NCBI RefSeq assembly: GCF_052113225.1
Contig: NZ_JBFRCT010000005.1
Location: 124,001-188,000, forward strand
From: Pristimantibacillus sp052113225
GTDB taxonomy: Bacteria; Bacillota; Bacilli; Paenibacillales; Paenibacillaceae
Reading direction: 5' to 3'
DNA length: 64,000 nt
Shown here: positions 42,566 to 51,272 of the stretch, piece after piece
Layout of the letters: every line of letters begins with the position of its first letter
Position numbering within the stretch: the first letter of the stretch is position 1
Program-made: the position numbers and the translations under genes
Notes under the pieces: model-generated
What the model was told of the DNA's origin: nothing
Database searches by the model: none
The model's input: only the letters and a program-made list of their open reading frames with translations

Positions 42566-43276
42566 TTGATAAAAGGTGTATTTTTTGATGTAGACGATAC
42601 GTTATACGATCATCTATCCCCTTTCCGTCAAGCCGTATCGGCGATTGTGGGCGAGCGGGAAGGATTTCCTTATGAAGAGGCGTATCACCGGATGCGTTAT
42701 TACAGTGATAAATTGTCACTGGAGATGGGCGGAGCAGGCGTCATGGAGAGCGGGGCAAGCACGGAGCTGATGCGCCGCCGCAGATTCGAATTATCCCTTG
42801 CGGAATTTGGGATTACGCTGAGCGAAGAGCAGGCCTCCGCCATGCAAGCTGCATATATCGGATGTCAGTTTAACATTACGATGTTCGAAGGGGCCAAGGA
42901 GCTGATCGAACGGCTGGTGAAGGCCGGTTATGTAGTAGGTTTGCTGACTAATGGCGCAGAGAATCATCAACTGAAGAAAATTCGGGCTATGGAGCTGGAT
43001 CATCTTATCCCGCCGGAGCGGCAGTTCATATCTGGCAAGGTTGGATGGGACAAGCCGGATACGAGAGTGTTTGCCCATGTTAATGAAATGACCAGAACGA
43101 GGCCGGAGAACAGCATCTATATTGGTGATTCCTGGCGTAATGACGTTATCGGCGCATTGGAAGCGGGCTGGTCAGTCATCTGGTTCAACCACCGCGGAGC
43201 AAATCCGGAATCGATGGAGCATGTCCCAACCCATACTGCGGTTAGCTATGAACAATTAGCCCGGCTGCTGCTATAG
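42566..43276 (+). CDS. HAD-family hydrolase
   Basis: A 236-residue haloacid-dehalogenase phosphatase: motif I FFDVDDTLYD (residues 6-15; nucleophile Asp8), motif II LLTNG, motif III Lys in KVGWDKPD and motif IV YIGDSWRNDVIGA. A helical C1 cap lies at about 15-90. The start is TTG at 42566 with AGAGGAG ten bases upstream. Members dephosphorylate sugar phosphates or nucleotides (YjjG-like), but no substrate can be assigned. Confidence 0.9.
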   Translation: MIKGVFFDVDDTLYDHLSPFRQAVSAIVGEREGFPYEEAYHRMRYYSDKLSLEMGGAGVMESGASTELMRRRRFELSLAEFGITLSEEQASAMQAAYIGCQFNITMFEGAKELIERLVKAGYVVGLLTNGAENHQLKKIRAMELDHLIPPERQFISGKVGWDKPDTRVFAHVNEMTRTRPENSIYIGDSWRNDVIGALEAGWSVIWFNHRGANPESMEHVPTHTAVSYEQLARLLL

Positions 43277-43281
43277 AAAGA

Positions 43282-43311
43282 AGACCCGGATCGGAGGTTC
43301 CGGGTCTCTTT
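43282..43311. terminator. Terminator between HAD and downstream minus-strand gene
   Basis: AGACCCGGA pairs with TCCGGGTCT and is followed by CTTT. Confidence 0.75.
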
Positions 43312-43313
43312 GC

Positions 43314-43706
43314 TTACTTGCCGTGTTTTTTGTGAGCTTTTTTAACGATTTTATGCAGCTCAGCTTGTGTGAAGCGCTGAGCAGCGACCAGGTTGCCTTC
43401 AGCGTCCTTGCCCCAAGCGGATACAAGAACTTTTTTGCTGAACGTTACGAAACGAACTTCGTATTGTACAAGTTCGGCTACATCAAGAACGGCAAAACCT
43501 GAAGAAAGAGGAGCAAGGCTTAATGTTCTTGTTTCAACAAGTTCTTTATGGCCGTTCAGACGATACAGGCGAATGATGACTCTGGCGCGTTTGCAGTTGC
43601 TGTTGTTTAGCGCTTTAGCATACACCGTTTCAGAAGCGCCAGGGGTGGCGCCGCCACCAATTGTGTTCTCAACTGGACCAGTAGAATATACATAGATAAA
43701 TCCCAT
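43314..43706 (-). CDS. Conserved small protein, unknown function
   Basis: A 130-residue protein with a Gly/Thr-rich N-terminus (YVYSTGPVENTIGGG), a predicted beta-rich core and a very basic C-terminus (KKAHKKHGK). The ATG at 43706 has AAAGGTAGTGAT eight bases upstream and is preferred over upstream in-frame codons. No signal peptide. Similar proteins occur in spore-formers, so a spore-surface role is possible but only a guess. Confidence 0.65.
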   Translation of the reverse strand: MGFIYVYSTGPVENTIGGGATPGASETVYAKALNNSNCKRARVIIRLYRLNGHKELVETRTLSLAPLSSGFAVLDVAELVQYEVRFVTFSKKVLVSAWGKDAEGNLVAAQRFTQAELHKIVKKAHKKHGK

Positions 43707-43991
43707 TATTTTATCACTACCTTTCATTTGAAGATTAATAGCCTTCATCATCCGTAAATAATTGGAAATCTGATTGCCGGCCTATCGATAATCCTCTTTA
43801 TTAGATAGGATAATGAATTCTACTATGCTATTAAGTTATGCTCGGGGCGGAAGAAGTTACTAGATTCGAGACCACTAATCTATGAAATGGACACTTAACC
43901 CAGCCTATTTATAAGGGTGAAGGAGTTCAATTGCTATTTTCCACATGCTGTGGTATAGTCGCCGCAATTACGAAGAAGGAAGGGATCAGCT

Positions 43992-44921
43992 GTGAGCAGA
44001 CCAAAGCTTGTCGTCATTGGCAGCTTAAATATGGATATTGTTGTGGAGACCAAAGCTTATCCGCAGGTAGGAGAGACGATTACCGGAGAGCGCGTTCGCT
44101 TTATCCCGGGCGGTAAGGGAGCGAATCAGGCGGTTGCAGGAGCACGTCTCGGCGCTCATACGGCGATGATCGGAGCGGTAGGAGATGATGCCTTTGGCGA
44201 AGAGCTGCTTGCGAGCCTTCAGAAGGACGGTATAGATATTACTGGTGTACGGAGGGTTTCTGGCACAGCGTCCGGTATTGCATCCATTTACGTGGCAGAA
44301 GGGGACAACAGTATCGTTGTGGTTCCTGGGGCAAACGGACTTGTGGAGCCGACAGATATCGACCGCTGCGAGGACAAGCTGAAGGAGGCAGATATCGTGC
44401 TGCTGCAGCTTGAAATTCCGGTGGAGACGGTGCTGTATGCAGCACGTAAAGCGAAGTCGCTTGGCAAGCTTGTTGTTCTTAATCCTGCACCTGCCCAGGA
44501 GCTGCCGGAAGAACTGTTTGGTCTGGTCGATTACTTTACGCCAAACCGGACGGAGCTTAGCGGATATACCGCAATGAGTGCAGACGGAAATTCACTTGAG
44601 CCAGCCATTCACCGGATGATGGAGCTTGGCGCTGCACATGTTGTGACGACGCTTGGTGCTAGCGGCTCGGCTTACCTGGATGAAGTTGAGGGTCAGCTAA
44701 TCAGGGTTGCAGGCTATCGAATGCCGGTTGTCGATACCACTGGAGCAGGAGATTGCTATAATGCTGCACTAGCCGTAGCACTAGCTTCCGGCCGGACACT
44801 TAGGGATGCGGTGGATTATGCCTCAATGGCATCGGCGCTGGCGGTTACCAAATTTGGAGCGCAGACCGGTATGCCAACAGAGGACGAAGTCGCTCGCTTT
44901 GCAAAAGAACAAGGCAATTAA
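43992..44921 (+). CDS. rbsK: Ribokinase
   Basis: A 309-residue PfkB-family sugar kinase with ribokinase signatures: N-terminal GSLNMDIVVETKAYPQVGETI, GGKGANQAVAGARLGA (about 41-56) and the catalytic DTTGAGDCYNAALAV (Asp about 253) near the C-terminus. It phosphorylates ribose at O5 in the cytoplasm using ATP. The start is GTG at 43992 with AAGGAAGGGATC upstream. No ribose transporter is adjacent, so specificity for another pentose is possible. Confidence 0.88.
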   Translation: MSRPKLVVIGSLNMDIVVETKAYPQVGETITGERVRFIPGGKGANQAVAGARLGAHTAMIGAVGDDAFGEELLASLQKDGIDITGVRRVSGTASGIASIYVAEGDNSIVVVPGANGLVEPTDIDRCEDKLKEADIVLLQLEIPVETVLYAARKAKSLGKLVVLNPAPAQELPEELFGLVDYFTPNRTELSGYTAMSADGNSLEPAIHRMMELGAAHVVTTLGASGSAYLDEVEGQLIRVAGYRMPVVDTTGAGDCYNAALAVALASGRTLRDAVDYASMASALAVTKFGAQTGMPTEDEVARFAKEQGN

Positions 44922-45019
44922 TCACGTCGCGGACAGCGTTTTCGCCGGATAGGGATATGGCGGCACAATTGCGGAATAATACCTGTGATGCCATCCTAAG
45001 GAGGAGTAACGCCATTGCT

Positions 45020-45751
45020 ATGAGACGACTCATATTGGGTGCGGCGGTAACGGCGCTTTTATGCGGTTTTACTGCCCCGGAAGTAACCAAAAACAGAGCT
45101 TATTATGAAAGCCGCGGCGAGATCATTTGGGAAGTGCCAGGTGAGAGCAAGAAGATCGCTCTTACGTTTGATGACGGTCCATACCCGGAAACAACGGAGC
45201 TGATTCTGGATCTTCTGAAGGAATATCATGCGAAGGCTACCTTCTTCGTTGTGGGTACCCGGGTAGAAAGCTTCCCGGAGACGGTGAAGAGGGAAATCGC
45301 AGAGGGGCATGAGGTCGCGAACCATACGTTTAACCATGTGTATTTCCTGCAGAAAAAGAACACCGAAACGATGCAAAGTGAAATCGTCCGGACAGAGCAG
45401 GCTTTAGAGCAGTTGACAGGCAAGAAGCCCTTATTGTTCCGCCCGCCGGGCGGTTTTTATAATGAGCGAATGATTGCCATTGCCAAGAAGTACGGCTACA
45501 CCACAGTGTTATGGTCCTGGCATCAGGATACGAATGACTGGCGCGCCCCCGGCGTGCACAAAATCGTAAACAAAGTGCTGAACAACGCCCGTAATGGGGA
45601 CATAATTCTGCTACACGACTATGTTCCGCGCTCGATGCAGACTGTTGAAGCTTTGAAGCTGATTTTACCGGAGCTGCAGAAGCGAGGGTTCGAGATGGTC
45701 ACGGTTTCAGACCTGATTCATGATCGCGATAGTGTATTGAATCCTTATTAA
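45020..45751 (+). CDS. Polysaccharide deacetylase (CE4, NodB-like)
   Basis: A 243-residue exported CE4 esterase: signal anchor (1-18), then the five NodB motifs TFDDGP (D51 base, D52 metal), HTFNH (H102, H106 metal), RPPGG, and C-terminal LLHDY. It should remove N- or O-acetyl groups from peptidoglycan or another wall glycan at the cell surface; the small size resembles sporulation PdaA/PdaB-type enzymes. AAGGAGGAG lies about 12 bases before ATG 45020. Confidence 0.9.
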   Translation: MRRLILGAAVTALLCGFTAPEVTKNRAYYESRGEIIWEVPGESKKIALTFDDGPYPETTELILDLLKEYHAKATFFVVGTRVESFPETVKREIAEGHEVANHTFNHVYFLQKKNTETMQSEIVRTEQALEQLTGKKPLLFRPPGGFYNERMIAIAKKYGYTTVLWSWHQDTNDWRAPGVHKIVNKVLNNARNGDIILLHDYVPRSMQTVEALKLILPELQKRGFEMVTVSDLIHDRDSVLNPY

Positions 45752-45889
45752 ACCGCAGTTAAAATGAAGAGGGAAAGGTTGAACCTTTCCCTGCTTTGAG
45801 GCATAGTTTGAACGGTGAGCCATACAATATTGTAAGCGCTATCAGTTTTGTGGAGGATGCCAAAATACTCGGGAAAAGGTGGTATTGCG

Positions 45890-46381
45890 ATGGGAACTCG
45901 TCTTTGGTGGGAACAAGCAGTTAGACAACGTTTTCCGCATATTCGATATGTCACCATTCGCAGCTGTGGTCATCATAAAGCGATTATTTATGCATGGGAC
46001 GACCAGCTTGCGTTGTCCGAAGAAGATGCCGCCAAGCTGCACCGTTATGCAAGCGAGTGGATGTCACCTGATATTTGCGTAATGGTAAAGCCCTATGACG
46101 AGGCGGCGAAGGATCAAGTGCCTAGCGATTCACCTGATGAGGATCTCCGAAAGACTGCGCTGCGGGGCAAATTGGACCAGTCGGCCGTGTTTACGGTCTT
46201 GAACAATTTGTTTGCAGGGGTTGTTGTCTCCTTCAACCGGTATGATGTTCGTACGGGAACTGTGCATTTGGCCGCTTACAGCCACTCTCCTTTCACAGAT
46301 AATGCGAAGAGCAAAATCCGTTATTATGCCGAAGAATTGATGCCAATTGGTTCAACAGTGGATGTAACCTATTACGGGTGA
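45890..46381 (+). CDS. Conserved hypothetical protein
   Basis: A 163-residue soluble protein, no membrane segment. ATG 45890 has AAAGGTGGT seven bases upstream. Notable stretches are RSCGHHKAIIYAWDDQLALSEEDA and the C-terminal YYAEELMPIGSTVDVTYYG. I do not recognise the family. It is followed by a short terminator. Confidence 0.6.
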   Translation: MGTRLWWEQAVRQRFPHIRYVTIRSCGHHKAIIYAWDDQLALSEEDAAKLHRYASEWMSPDICVMVKPYDEAAKDQVPSDSPDEDLRKTALRGKLDQSAVFTVLNNLFAGVVVSFNRYDVRTGTVHLAAYSHSPFTDNAKSKIRYYAEELMPIGSTVDVTYYG

Positions 46382-46426
46382 TTAATAGGGGATGGCAAGC
46401 CGAAGTCCGGCTGACATTCCGGTTGG

Positions 46427-46453
46427 AAGGGGACCGGCAGCGGTCCTTTTTTT
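46427..46453 (+). terminator. Intrinsic terminator
   Basis: GGACCG-gcag-CGGTCC followed by seven T. Confidence 0.8.
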
Positions 46454-46540
46454 CTGTCGCAGGAAGATTCCATATCCTGTATAATCTTTGGTACATGCTT
46501 GTGGAAGTGGAAACTTTGGCAAGGGGGATCTGATGGCGGG

Positions 46541-46801
46541 ATGAGACTGAAACGGTGGCGGACCATCAAATACGCTGCAACAGCCGCATATCTTGTTTTG
46601 ATCATATTAGGCGTAACGGGGAATATCCCGAGCCGTGTATCGACTAGTCTGGTTGTGATCTTGTTAGGCATCGTCTTGTTTATTCAAGGGTATGAGGATG
46701 CCAAGCGGGGAAGAGTTGGCAGCATGCTGTTTTCCATAATTGGCGGAATTATTTGTATATCGGCGCTCACGCTCATCTTGATTCTGACGGAGTTTAGTTA
46801 A
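46541..46801 (+). CDS. Small two-helix membrane protein, DUF3953-like
   Basis: An 86-residue protein with a basic N-terminus and two or three hydrophobic segments (LVVILLGIVLFIQGYEDAKRGR is reminiscent of DUF3953). The ATG at 46541 is uncertain: AAGGGGGAT is 11 bases upstream, and a longer frame reaches 46499. Function unknown. Confidence 0.55.
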   Translation: MRLKRWRTIKYAATAAYLVLIILGVTGNIPSRVSTSLVVILLGIVLFIQGYEDAKRGRVGSMLFSIIGGIICISALTLILILTEFS

Positions 46802-46815
46802 CGGTAGAAATGGAC

Positions 46816-46845
46816 GAGCTTAACGATGCGGGACATCGTTAGGCT
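46816..46845. repeat. Solitary CTTAACGATG-type palindrome
   Basis: GAGCTTAACGATG and CATCGTTAGGCTC flank five bases. This is a single copy of the box that forms the arrays at 29526 and 58122. It could act as a hairpin after the small membrane protein gene. Confidence 0.85.
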
Positions 46846-46862
46846 CAAAAAAAATTTAGGTC

Positions 46863-46890
46863 TTTACTTGTATACAAGAATACAAGTAAA
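46863..46890 (+). promoter_or_regulatory. GntR (FCD) operator of the uxu operon
   Basis: TTTACTTGTAT (46863-46873) and ATACAAGTAAA (46880-46890) are perfect 11-bp arms; nested inside is CTTGTATACAAG (46867-46878). TTGTATACAA-type dyads are typical for FCD-class GntR repressors. It lies 40 bp before the gntR-type gene. Confidence 0.82.
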
Positions 46891-46929
46891 GTAGAAGATA
46901 GAAATCATACAGGAAAGGAGGCGGCATAG

Positions 46930-47634
46930 ATGACGTTATTATCGCCGCTGCAGCCGCAGAAGCAGCGCAAGACGCTAGGCGACCAGATCTATGAATCGAT
47001 CCGGGAGAGCATCGTTTCGTTCCGGCTTGCACCGGGCACGATGATTTACGAGAATGAGCTGGCCGACACGATGAAGGTAAGCCGCACACCGGTGCGGGAA
47101 GCCATCCGGCTGCTCGTCAGCGAACAGCTTCTGGAGGTGCTGCCGCAGCGGGGGACGCGAATCGCGCTTATCTCTGCGCGTAAGGTTAGCGAGGCCCGTT
47201 TTATCCGGGAACAGCTTGAGCTTGGGGCCTTCAAGCTTGCAGCTGCCAAATGGGGCGAACGTGATCGATCCGCTGCAAGCGCTTCGATCGAAGCAATGCT
47301 GAAGCAGCAGCAGGCTGCATCGGATGCAAAAGATATTGCACAGTTTCTGCAGCTGGATGAGGCTTTTCACCGCGCTATTCTTGAGCTTGCCGGTAATGAT
47401 ACGCTGCTGCAGATGATCTATTACATGCGCGGGCATCTCAATCGGGCAAGGTATCTGGCTATAGACCAATTTGGCCATACAGATCGTGTAATAGAGGAGC
47501 ACCGTCTCTTGTATGAAGCGATTCGTGCGGGAAGCGAGCAGCTAGTGGCTGAGCGGCTTGCGCAGCATATTCGTAAGCTGGACAACGAGCTGCCGCAGTT
47601 GCGGAAAGCTCATCCGGATTATTTTATAGACTAA
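46930..47634 (+). CDS. GntR family (FCD) regulator of hexuronate genes
   Basis: A 234-residue GntR/FadR-type regulator: winged helix-turn-helix (about 15-80; YESIRESIVSFRLAPGTMIYENELADTMKVSRTPVREAIRLL) and an all-helical FCD effector domain (about 90-220) with metal-binding Asp/His (DEAFHRAI and EHRLLYEAI). AAAGGAGGCGG precedes the ATG. It leads the uxuA operon, so it probably represses it until a uronate intermediate binds. Confidence 0.92.
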   Translation: MTLLSPLQPQKQRKTLGDQIYESIRESIVSFRLAPGTMIYENELADTMKVSRTPVREAIRLLVSEQLLEVLPQRGTRIALISARKVSEARFIREQLELGAFKLAAAKWGERDRSAASASIEAMLKQQQAASDAKDIAQFLQLDEAFHRAILELAGNDTLLQMIYYMRGHLNRARYLAIDQFGHTDRVIEEHRLLYEAIRAGSEQLVAERLAQHIRKLDNELPQLRKAHPDYFID

Positions 47635-47669
47635 CGATAGCGAACAATCTTGGGGAGGGTGAATGGACA

Positions 47670-48743
47670 TTGAAAATGACATTTCGTTGGTATGGGGAAG
47701 GTAATGACTCTGTAACACTTACGCAAATTAAACAAATTCCAGGTGTTGAGGGACTCGTGTGGGCACTGCATGACGTTCCAGCTGGCGAAGAATGGCCAAT
47801 GGATAAAATCATGGCTTATAAGAAGCTTGCCGACGAGAATGGCTTCCATCTGGAAGTCGTCGAAAGCGTAAACGTACACGATGACATTAAGCTTGGCCGG
47901 CCTACAAGAGACAAATATATCGAGAACTACAAACGCACGATCGAGAAGCTGGCGACAGTTGGCGTTAAAGTCATCTGCTACAACTTTATGCCGATTTTCG
48001 ATTGGATGCGGACCGATCTGTTTAAAGAAATGGAAGATGGCTCTACTGCGCTATTCTTCGATAAAGCCAAAATCCTAAGCATGAGTGCGGAAGAGCTGGT
48101 AGAGAGCATTGCCGGAAATTCTTCCTATTCGATGCCAGGCTGGGAACCGGAGCGCCTGAAGCATCTTGCGCCTTTGTTCGAGGCTTATAAGGACGTGAAG
48201 GAAGAGGATCTTTTCAACAACCTTCAATACTTCCTGGAGCAGGTCATTCCTGTAGCCGAGAAGCATGATATCAAGATGGCCATCCACCCGGATGATCCTC
48301 CTTACTCGGTATTTGGCCTACCGCGCATCGTGACGAATCGCGATAATCTGGCGAGACTGCTGAAGCTGGTGGACAGCCCTTCGAACGGCTTGACGCTGTG
48401 CAGCGGTTCGCTTGGCGCGAATCCAGATAACGATATTCCAGCGCTCGTACGTGAATTTGCGGACCGGATTCCTTTTGCGCATATCCGTAACGTACGCGTG
48501 TATGAGAATGGTGATTTTATCGAGACTTCCCACAAATCGAGTGACGGTACCGTCGATATTGCCGAAGTGGTAAGGGCGTACCACGAGAGTGGATTCCAAG
48601 GTTATGTGCGTCCAGACCATGGCCGTCATATTTGGGATGAAGAGTGCCGCCCTGGCTACGGTCTGTATGACCGCGCGCTTGGCATCATGTATCTGTGGGG
48701 AGTATGGGATGGACTTGAACGTAATAGAAAGGGGAATGCCTAA
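47670..48743 (+). CDS. uxuA: Mannonate dehydratase
   Basis: A 357-residue UxuA, full length. It dehydrates D-mannonate to 2-keto-3-deoxygluconate in hexuronate breakdown, using a divalent metal. Family motifs include FRWYGEGNDSV, HPDDPP, NGLTLCSGSLG and HIRNV near the metal site, and VRPDHGR. The start is TTG at 47670 with GGGGAGGGTG eight bases upstream. It is the second gene of the gntR-uxuA-SDR-AKR operon. Confidence 0.95.
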   Translation: MKMTFRWYGEGNDSVTLTQIKQIPGVEGLVWALHDVPAGEEWPMDKIMAYKKLADENGFHLEVVESVNVHDDIKLGRPTRDKYIENYKRTIEKLATVGVKVICYNFMPIFDWMRTDLFKEMEDGSTALFFDKAKILSMSAEELVESIAGNSSYSMPGWEPERLKHLAPLFEAYKDVKEEDLFNNLQYFLEQVIPVAEKHDIKMAIHPDDPPYSVFGLPRIVTNRDNLARLLKLVDSPSNGLTLCSGSLGANPDNDIPALVREFADRIPFAHIRNVRVYENGDFIETSHKSSDGTVDIAEVVRAYHESGFQGYVRPDHGRHIWDEECRPGYGLYDRALGIMYLWGVWDGLERNRKGNA

Positions 48744-48744
48744 C

Positions 48745-49593
48745 ATGGTACCTAATCATGAGAATCTAGCAGGAAAAGTTGCAGTTATCACCGGAGGAAG
48801 CGGTGTGCTCTGCGCGGAGATGGCCAGAGAGCTTGGACGCCAGGGTGTGAGGGTTGCGATCCTGAATCGGACCGCGGAAAAAGGCGAAGCCGTAGCACGT
48901 GATATTCGCGAAGCAGGCGGAACAGCGATTGCTGTTGCCTGTAACGTGGTGGATGCGGAGAGCGTGAAGCAGGCTAGCGCGATTGTACTTGAGTCACTCG
49001 GCAGCTGTGATATTCTGATCAACGGTGCCGGCGGCAACCATCCGGACGGCATTACGACCAAGGAAACTTTCCATCCAGACGATCTGGAGAACCCGGACGT
49101 TACGACCTTTTTTGATTTGAAAAAAGAGGGCTTTGGTTTCGTATTCGACCTGAACCTTCTTGGCACACTTATTCCGACACAAATATTTGCGAAGCAAATG
49201 ATCAATAAGCCGGGTGCAACGGTGATCAATATGTCCTCGATGAGTGCACCAAGCCCAATGACGAAGGTTCCTGCATACAGCGCAGCAAAAGCTGCAATCA
49301 ATAACTTTACGCAATGGCTCGCTGTTCATATGGCGGATGTCGGCATTCGCGTAAATGCGATTGCTCCGGGCTTTTTCCTGACGGAACAAAACCGCAAGCT
49401 GCTCACCAATGAAGACGGCTCTTTAACAGATCGTTCGAATAAAATCATTACGCACACTCCGATGCGCCGTTTCGGCAAACCGGAAGATTTGCTTGGCACT
49501 TTAGTGTGGCTGGCTGATGACAGTGTATCCGGCTTTGTAACGGGGATTACAGTTCCGGTCGACGGCGGCTTTATGGCTTACTCTGGCGTGTAA
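48745..49593 (+). CDS. uxuB: SDR-type D-mannonate oxidoreductase (fructuronate reductase)
   Basis: A 282-residue SDR: TGGSGVLCAEMA cofactor loop (about 16-27), NGAGG, Ser, YSAAK catalytic motifs and C-terminal TGITVPVDGG. The insertion DDLENPDVTTFFDLKKEGF is typical of Bacillus YjmF-like fructuronate reductases, which interconvert D-fructuronate and D-mannonate. It starts one base after the uxuA stop and shares its operon, which strongly supports this role. ATG 48745 is chosen since AAAGGGG is ten bases upstream; ATG 48736 is too close. Confidence 0.85.
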   Translation: MVPNHENLAGKVAVITGGSGVLCAEMARELGRQGVRVAILNRTAEKGEAVARDIREAGGTAIAVACNVVDAESVKQASAIVLESLGSCDILINGAGGNHPDGITTKETFHPDDLENPDVTTFFDLKKEGFGFVFDLNLLGTLIPTQIFAKQMINKPGATVINMSSMSAPSPMTKVPAYSAAKAAINNFTQWLAVHMADVGIRVNAIAPGFFLTEQNRKLLTNEDGSLTDRSNKIITHTPMRRFGKPEDLLGTLVWLADDSVSGFVTGITVPVDGGFMAYSGV

Positions 49594-49642
49594 TGTTATG
49601 ATAAAGGATGCAGTTTAGTTAAAATTGGAAGGAGTGGCGATT

Positions 49643-50569
49643 GTGAAATACCGGAGACTCGGAAGTACAGATCTTAACGTATCTGTCATTGGCATCGGAA
49701 CATGGCAGTTCGGAGGAGAATGGGGACGTGAGTATACGCAAAGTGAAGCGGATGCGGTCCTCGACAAAGGGCATGAGCTTGGCATCAACCTGATTGACAC
49801 AGCAGAATGTTACGGCGATCATCTCTCAGAATCTCTTATTGGCGATTATATCAGCCGCCGCAATCGTGAGGACTGGATACTTGCAACGAAGTTCGGTCAT
49901 CACTTCCATGAACGGTTTACTCGTACGGATGTATTCGACCCGGCGGGTGTAATCGAGCAGCTGGATGCATCTTTAAAGGCATTAAAAACAGACTACATTG
50001 ATCTTTATCAGTTCCATTCCGGGCCTGACCATCTCTTCGATAACGATGAATTGTGGACGACACTGGACAAGCAGGTGCAGGCGGGAAAAATCCGCTTCCT
50101 CGGTACCTCGATAGGCAGTAACGCGAACATTCATCAGACGGAAGCTTCTTCGAAAGTAGGCTCCCGCGCGATTCAAGTCGTGTACAACCGCCTTGACCGT
50201 GTGCCGGAAGAGCAGGTATTCCCGTCTTGTCAGCGCCAGGACCTTGGTGTTCTTGCACGTGTTCCGCTCGCCAGCGGTTACTTGAGCGGCAAGTACAAGC
50301 CGGGAGCGGTATTCAGCAGTACCGACGTGCGTCATCGGCATGATGCCGAGAGTACGCAGGAGAAGCTGAAGGAAGTTGAGCGTATTCAGCGCGAGGAAGT
50401 GCCGCAAGGCATGGACATGGCAAGCTGGGCATTGGCGTGGTGCCTCAAGCATCCGGCCGTTACGGCTGTTATCCCGGGCTGCAAAGATCCAGAGCAGGTA
50501 GCGTCCAACGCGCTCGCAGCACAGCTCGCAAGTGAGCCGCATCCGCAAGACGTGAAGCTGACGAAGTAA
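49643..50569 (+). CDS. Aldo/keto reductase (uxu operon)
   Basis: A 308-residue AKR with the tetrad Asp/Tyr (LIDTAECYG), Lys (ILATKFGHH) and His (YQFHSGPDH). C-terminal IPGCKDPEQVASN binds the cofactor phosphate. GTG 49643 with AAGGAGTGG upstream decides the start. It follows the mannonate oxidoreductase by about 50 bp and may reduce a uronate or another sugar carbonyl in the same pathway; this is inference. Confidence 0.88.
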   Translation: MKYRRLGSTDLNVSVIGIGTWQFGGEWGREYTQSEADAVLDKGHELGINLIDTAECYGDHLSESLIGDYISRRNREDWILATKFGHHFHERFTRTDVFDPAGVIEQLDASLKALKTDYIDLYQFHSGPDHLFDNDELWTTLDKQVQAGKIRFLGTSIGSNANIHQTEASSKVGSRAIQVVYNRLDRVPEEQVFPSCQRQDLGVLARVPLASGYLSGKYKPGAVFSSTDVRHRHDAESTQEKLKEVERIQREEVPQGMDMASWALAWCLKHPAVTAVIPGCKDPEQVASNALAAQLASEPHPQDVKLTK

Positions 50570-50578
50570 TTAAACAGG

Positions 50579-50657
50579 GCCGGCCCATCTTAGGTGAACG
50601 GCGCCTCTTGTTAGATACCATCTGACACGAGGCGCTGCTCGGGGGCTGGCTCTTTTC
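50579..50657 (+). terminator. Possible complex terminator after the uxu operon
   Basis: Nested arms: GCCGGCCC with GGGGGCTGGC, and GGCGCCTC with GAGGCGC, followed by TCTTTTCT. Weak U-tract. Confidence 0.45.
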
Positions 50658-50683
50658 TATTTTTGGCTGAAGGAGAGTTACAT

Positions 50684-51082
50684 ATGGTTAGAGTGTGGAT
50701 AGTCGTATGCCTGGTGGTGATGATACTTGCAGGCTGTGGTCAAAGTAAGGACCAGACACCGGCACCAGTGCCGGATTATACGCCGTTTCTGACGGCAGAT
50801 GAAGGGGATTTGCAGCTTGTCGCCTTAGTGAAGGAGAAAGTGCAGGAAGAAACGAAGGCCGTTAATGATATGGTGGCAGCCATGGCCGGCCGGTTCACGC
50901 CCGTGATCTACGATGTACAAACGGAGGAAGGGAAAAAGGCTGTGCAGCAGCTGCAGACGGAAGAGAGTTACCCAGCTTATTTTCTGTTCAACAATCAGCA
51001 GTTGTTGGCTCAGGGACATGACTTAGCGCAGATCGCTCAGGCTGCGATGGATTACACTGATCGATTGTCTATAGGGGGATAG
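50684..51082 (+). CDS. Small lipoprotein, unknown function
   Basis: A 132-residue lipoprotein: signal with lipobox LAGC (Cys about 19), then a soluble domain. The pattern TPVIYDVQTEEGKKAVQQL…YPAYFLFNNQQLLAQGHD recalls a minimal thioredoxin-like fold, but no CxxC is present. ATG 50684 has AAGGAGAG upstream. It should be exposed on the outer face of the membrane. Confidence 0.75.
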   Translation: MVRVWIVVCLVVMILAGCGQSKDQTPAPVPDYTPFLTADEGDLQLVALVKEKVQEETKAVNDMVAAMAGRFTPVIYDVQTEEGKKAVQQLQTEESYPAYFLFNNQQLLAQGHDLAQIAQAAMDYTDRLSIGG

Positions 51083-51176
51083 CAGCAGCTAATTGATCAT
51101 AGCTGTTTAGCTGTAAGGCCGGAATCCGTCTTACAGTGGCAGCCATCGAGCAGGCAGGACAAATAGACAAGCCAAA

Positions 51177-51260
51177 AAGGACCTAACCCGGCTTCACTCG
51201 GCCTGACTTCCGCGGGATGAATGCGGAGCAACAGCGAGAGTGGAGGGAGTTAGGTCCTTT
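51177..51260 (-). terminator. Large hairpin terminator of the RacA-like gene
   Basis: AAAGGACCTAAC (51177-51188) pairs with GTTAGGTCCTTT (51249-51260) around a 60-base structured loop; on the minus strand a T-run follows. Confidence 0.7.
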
Positions 51261-51272
51261 GTTTTACCCGTT

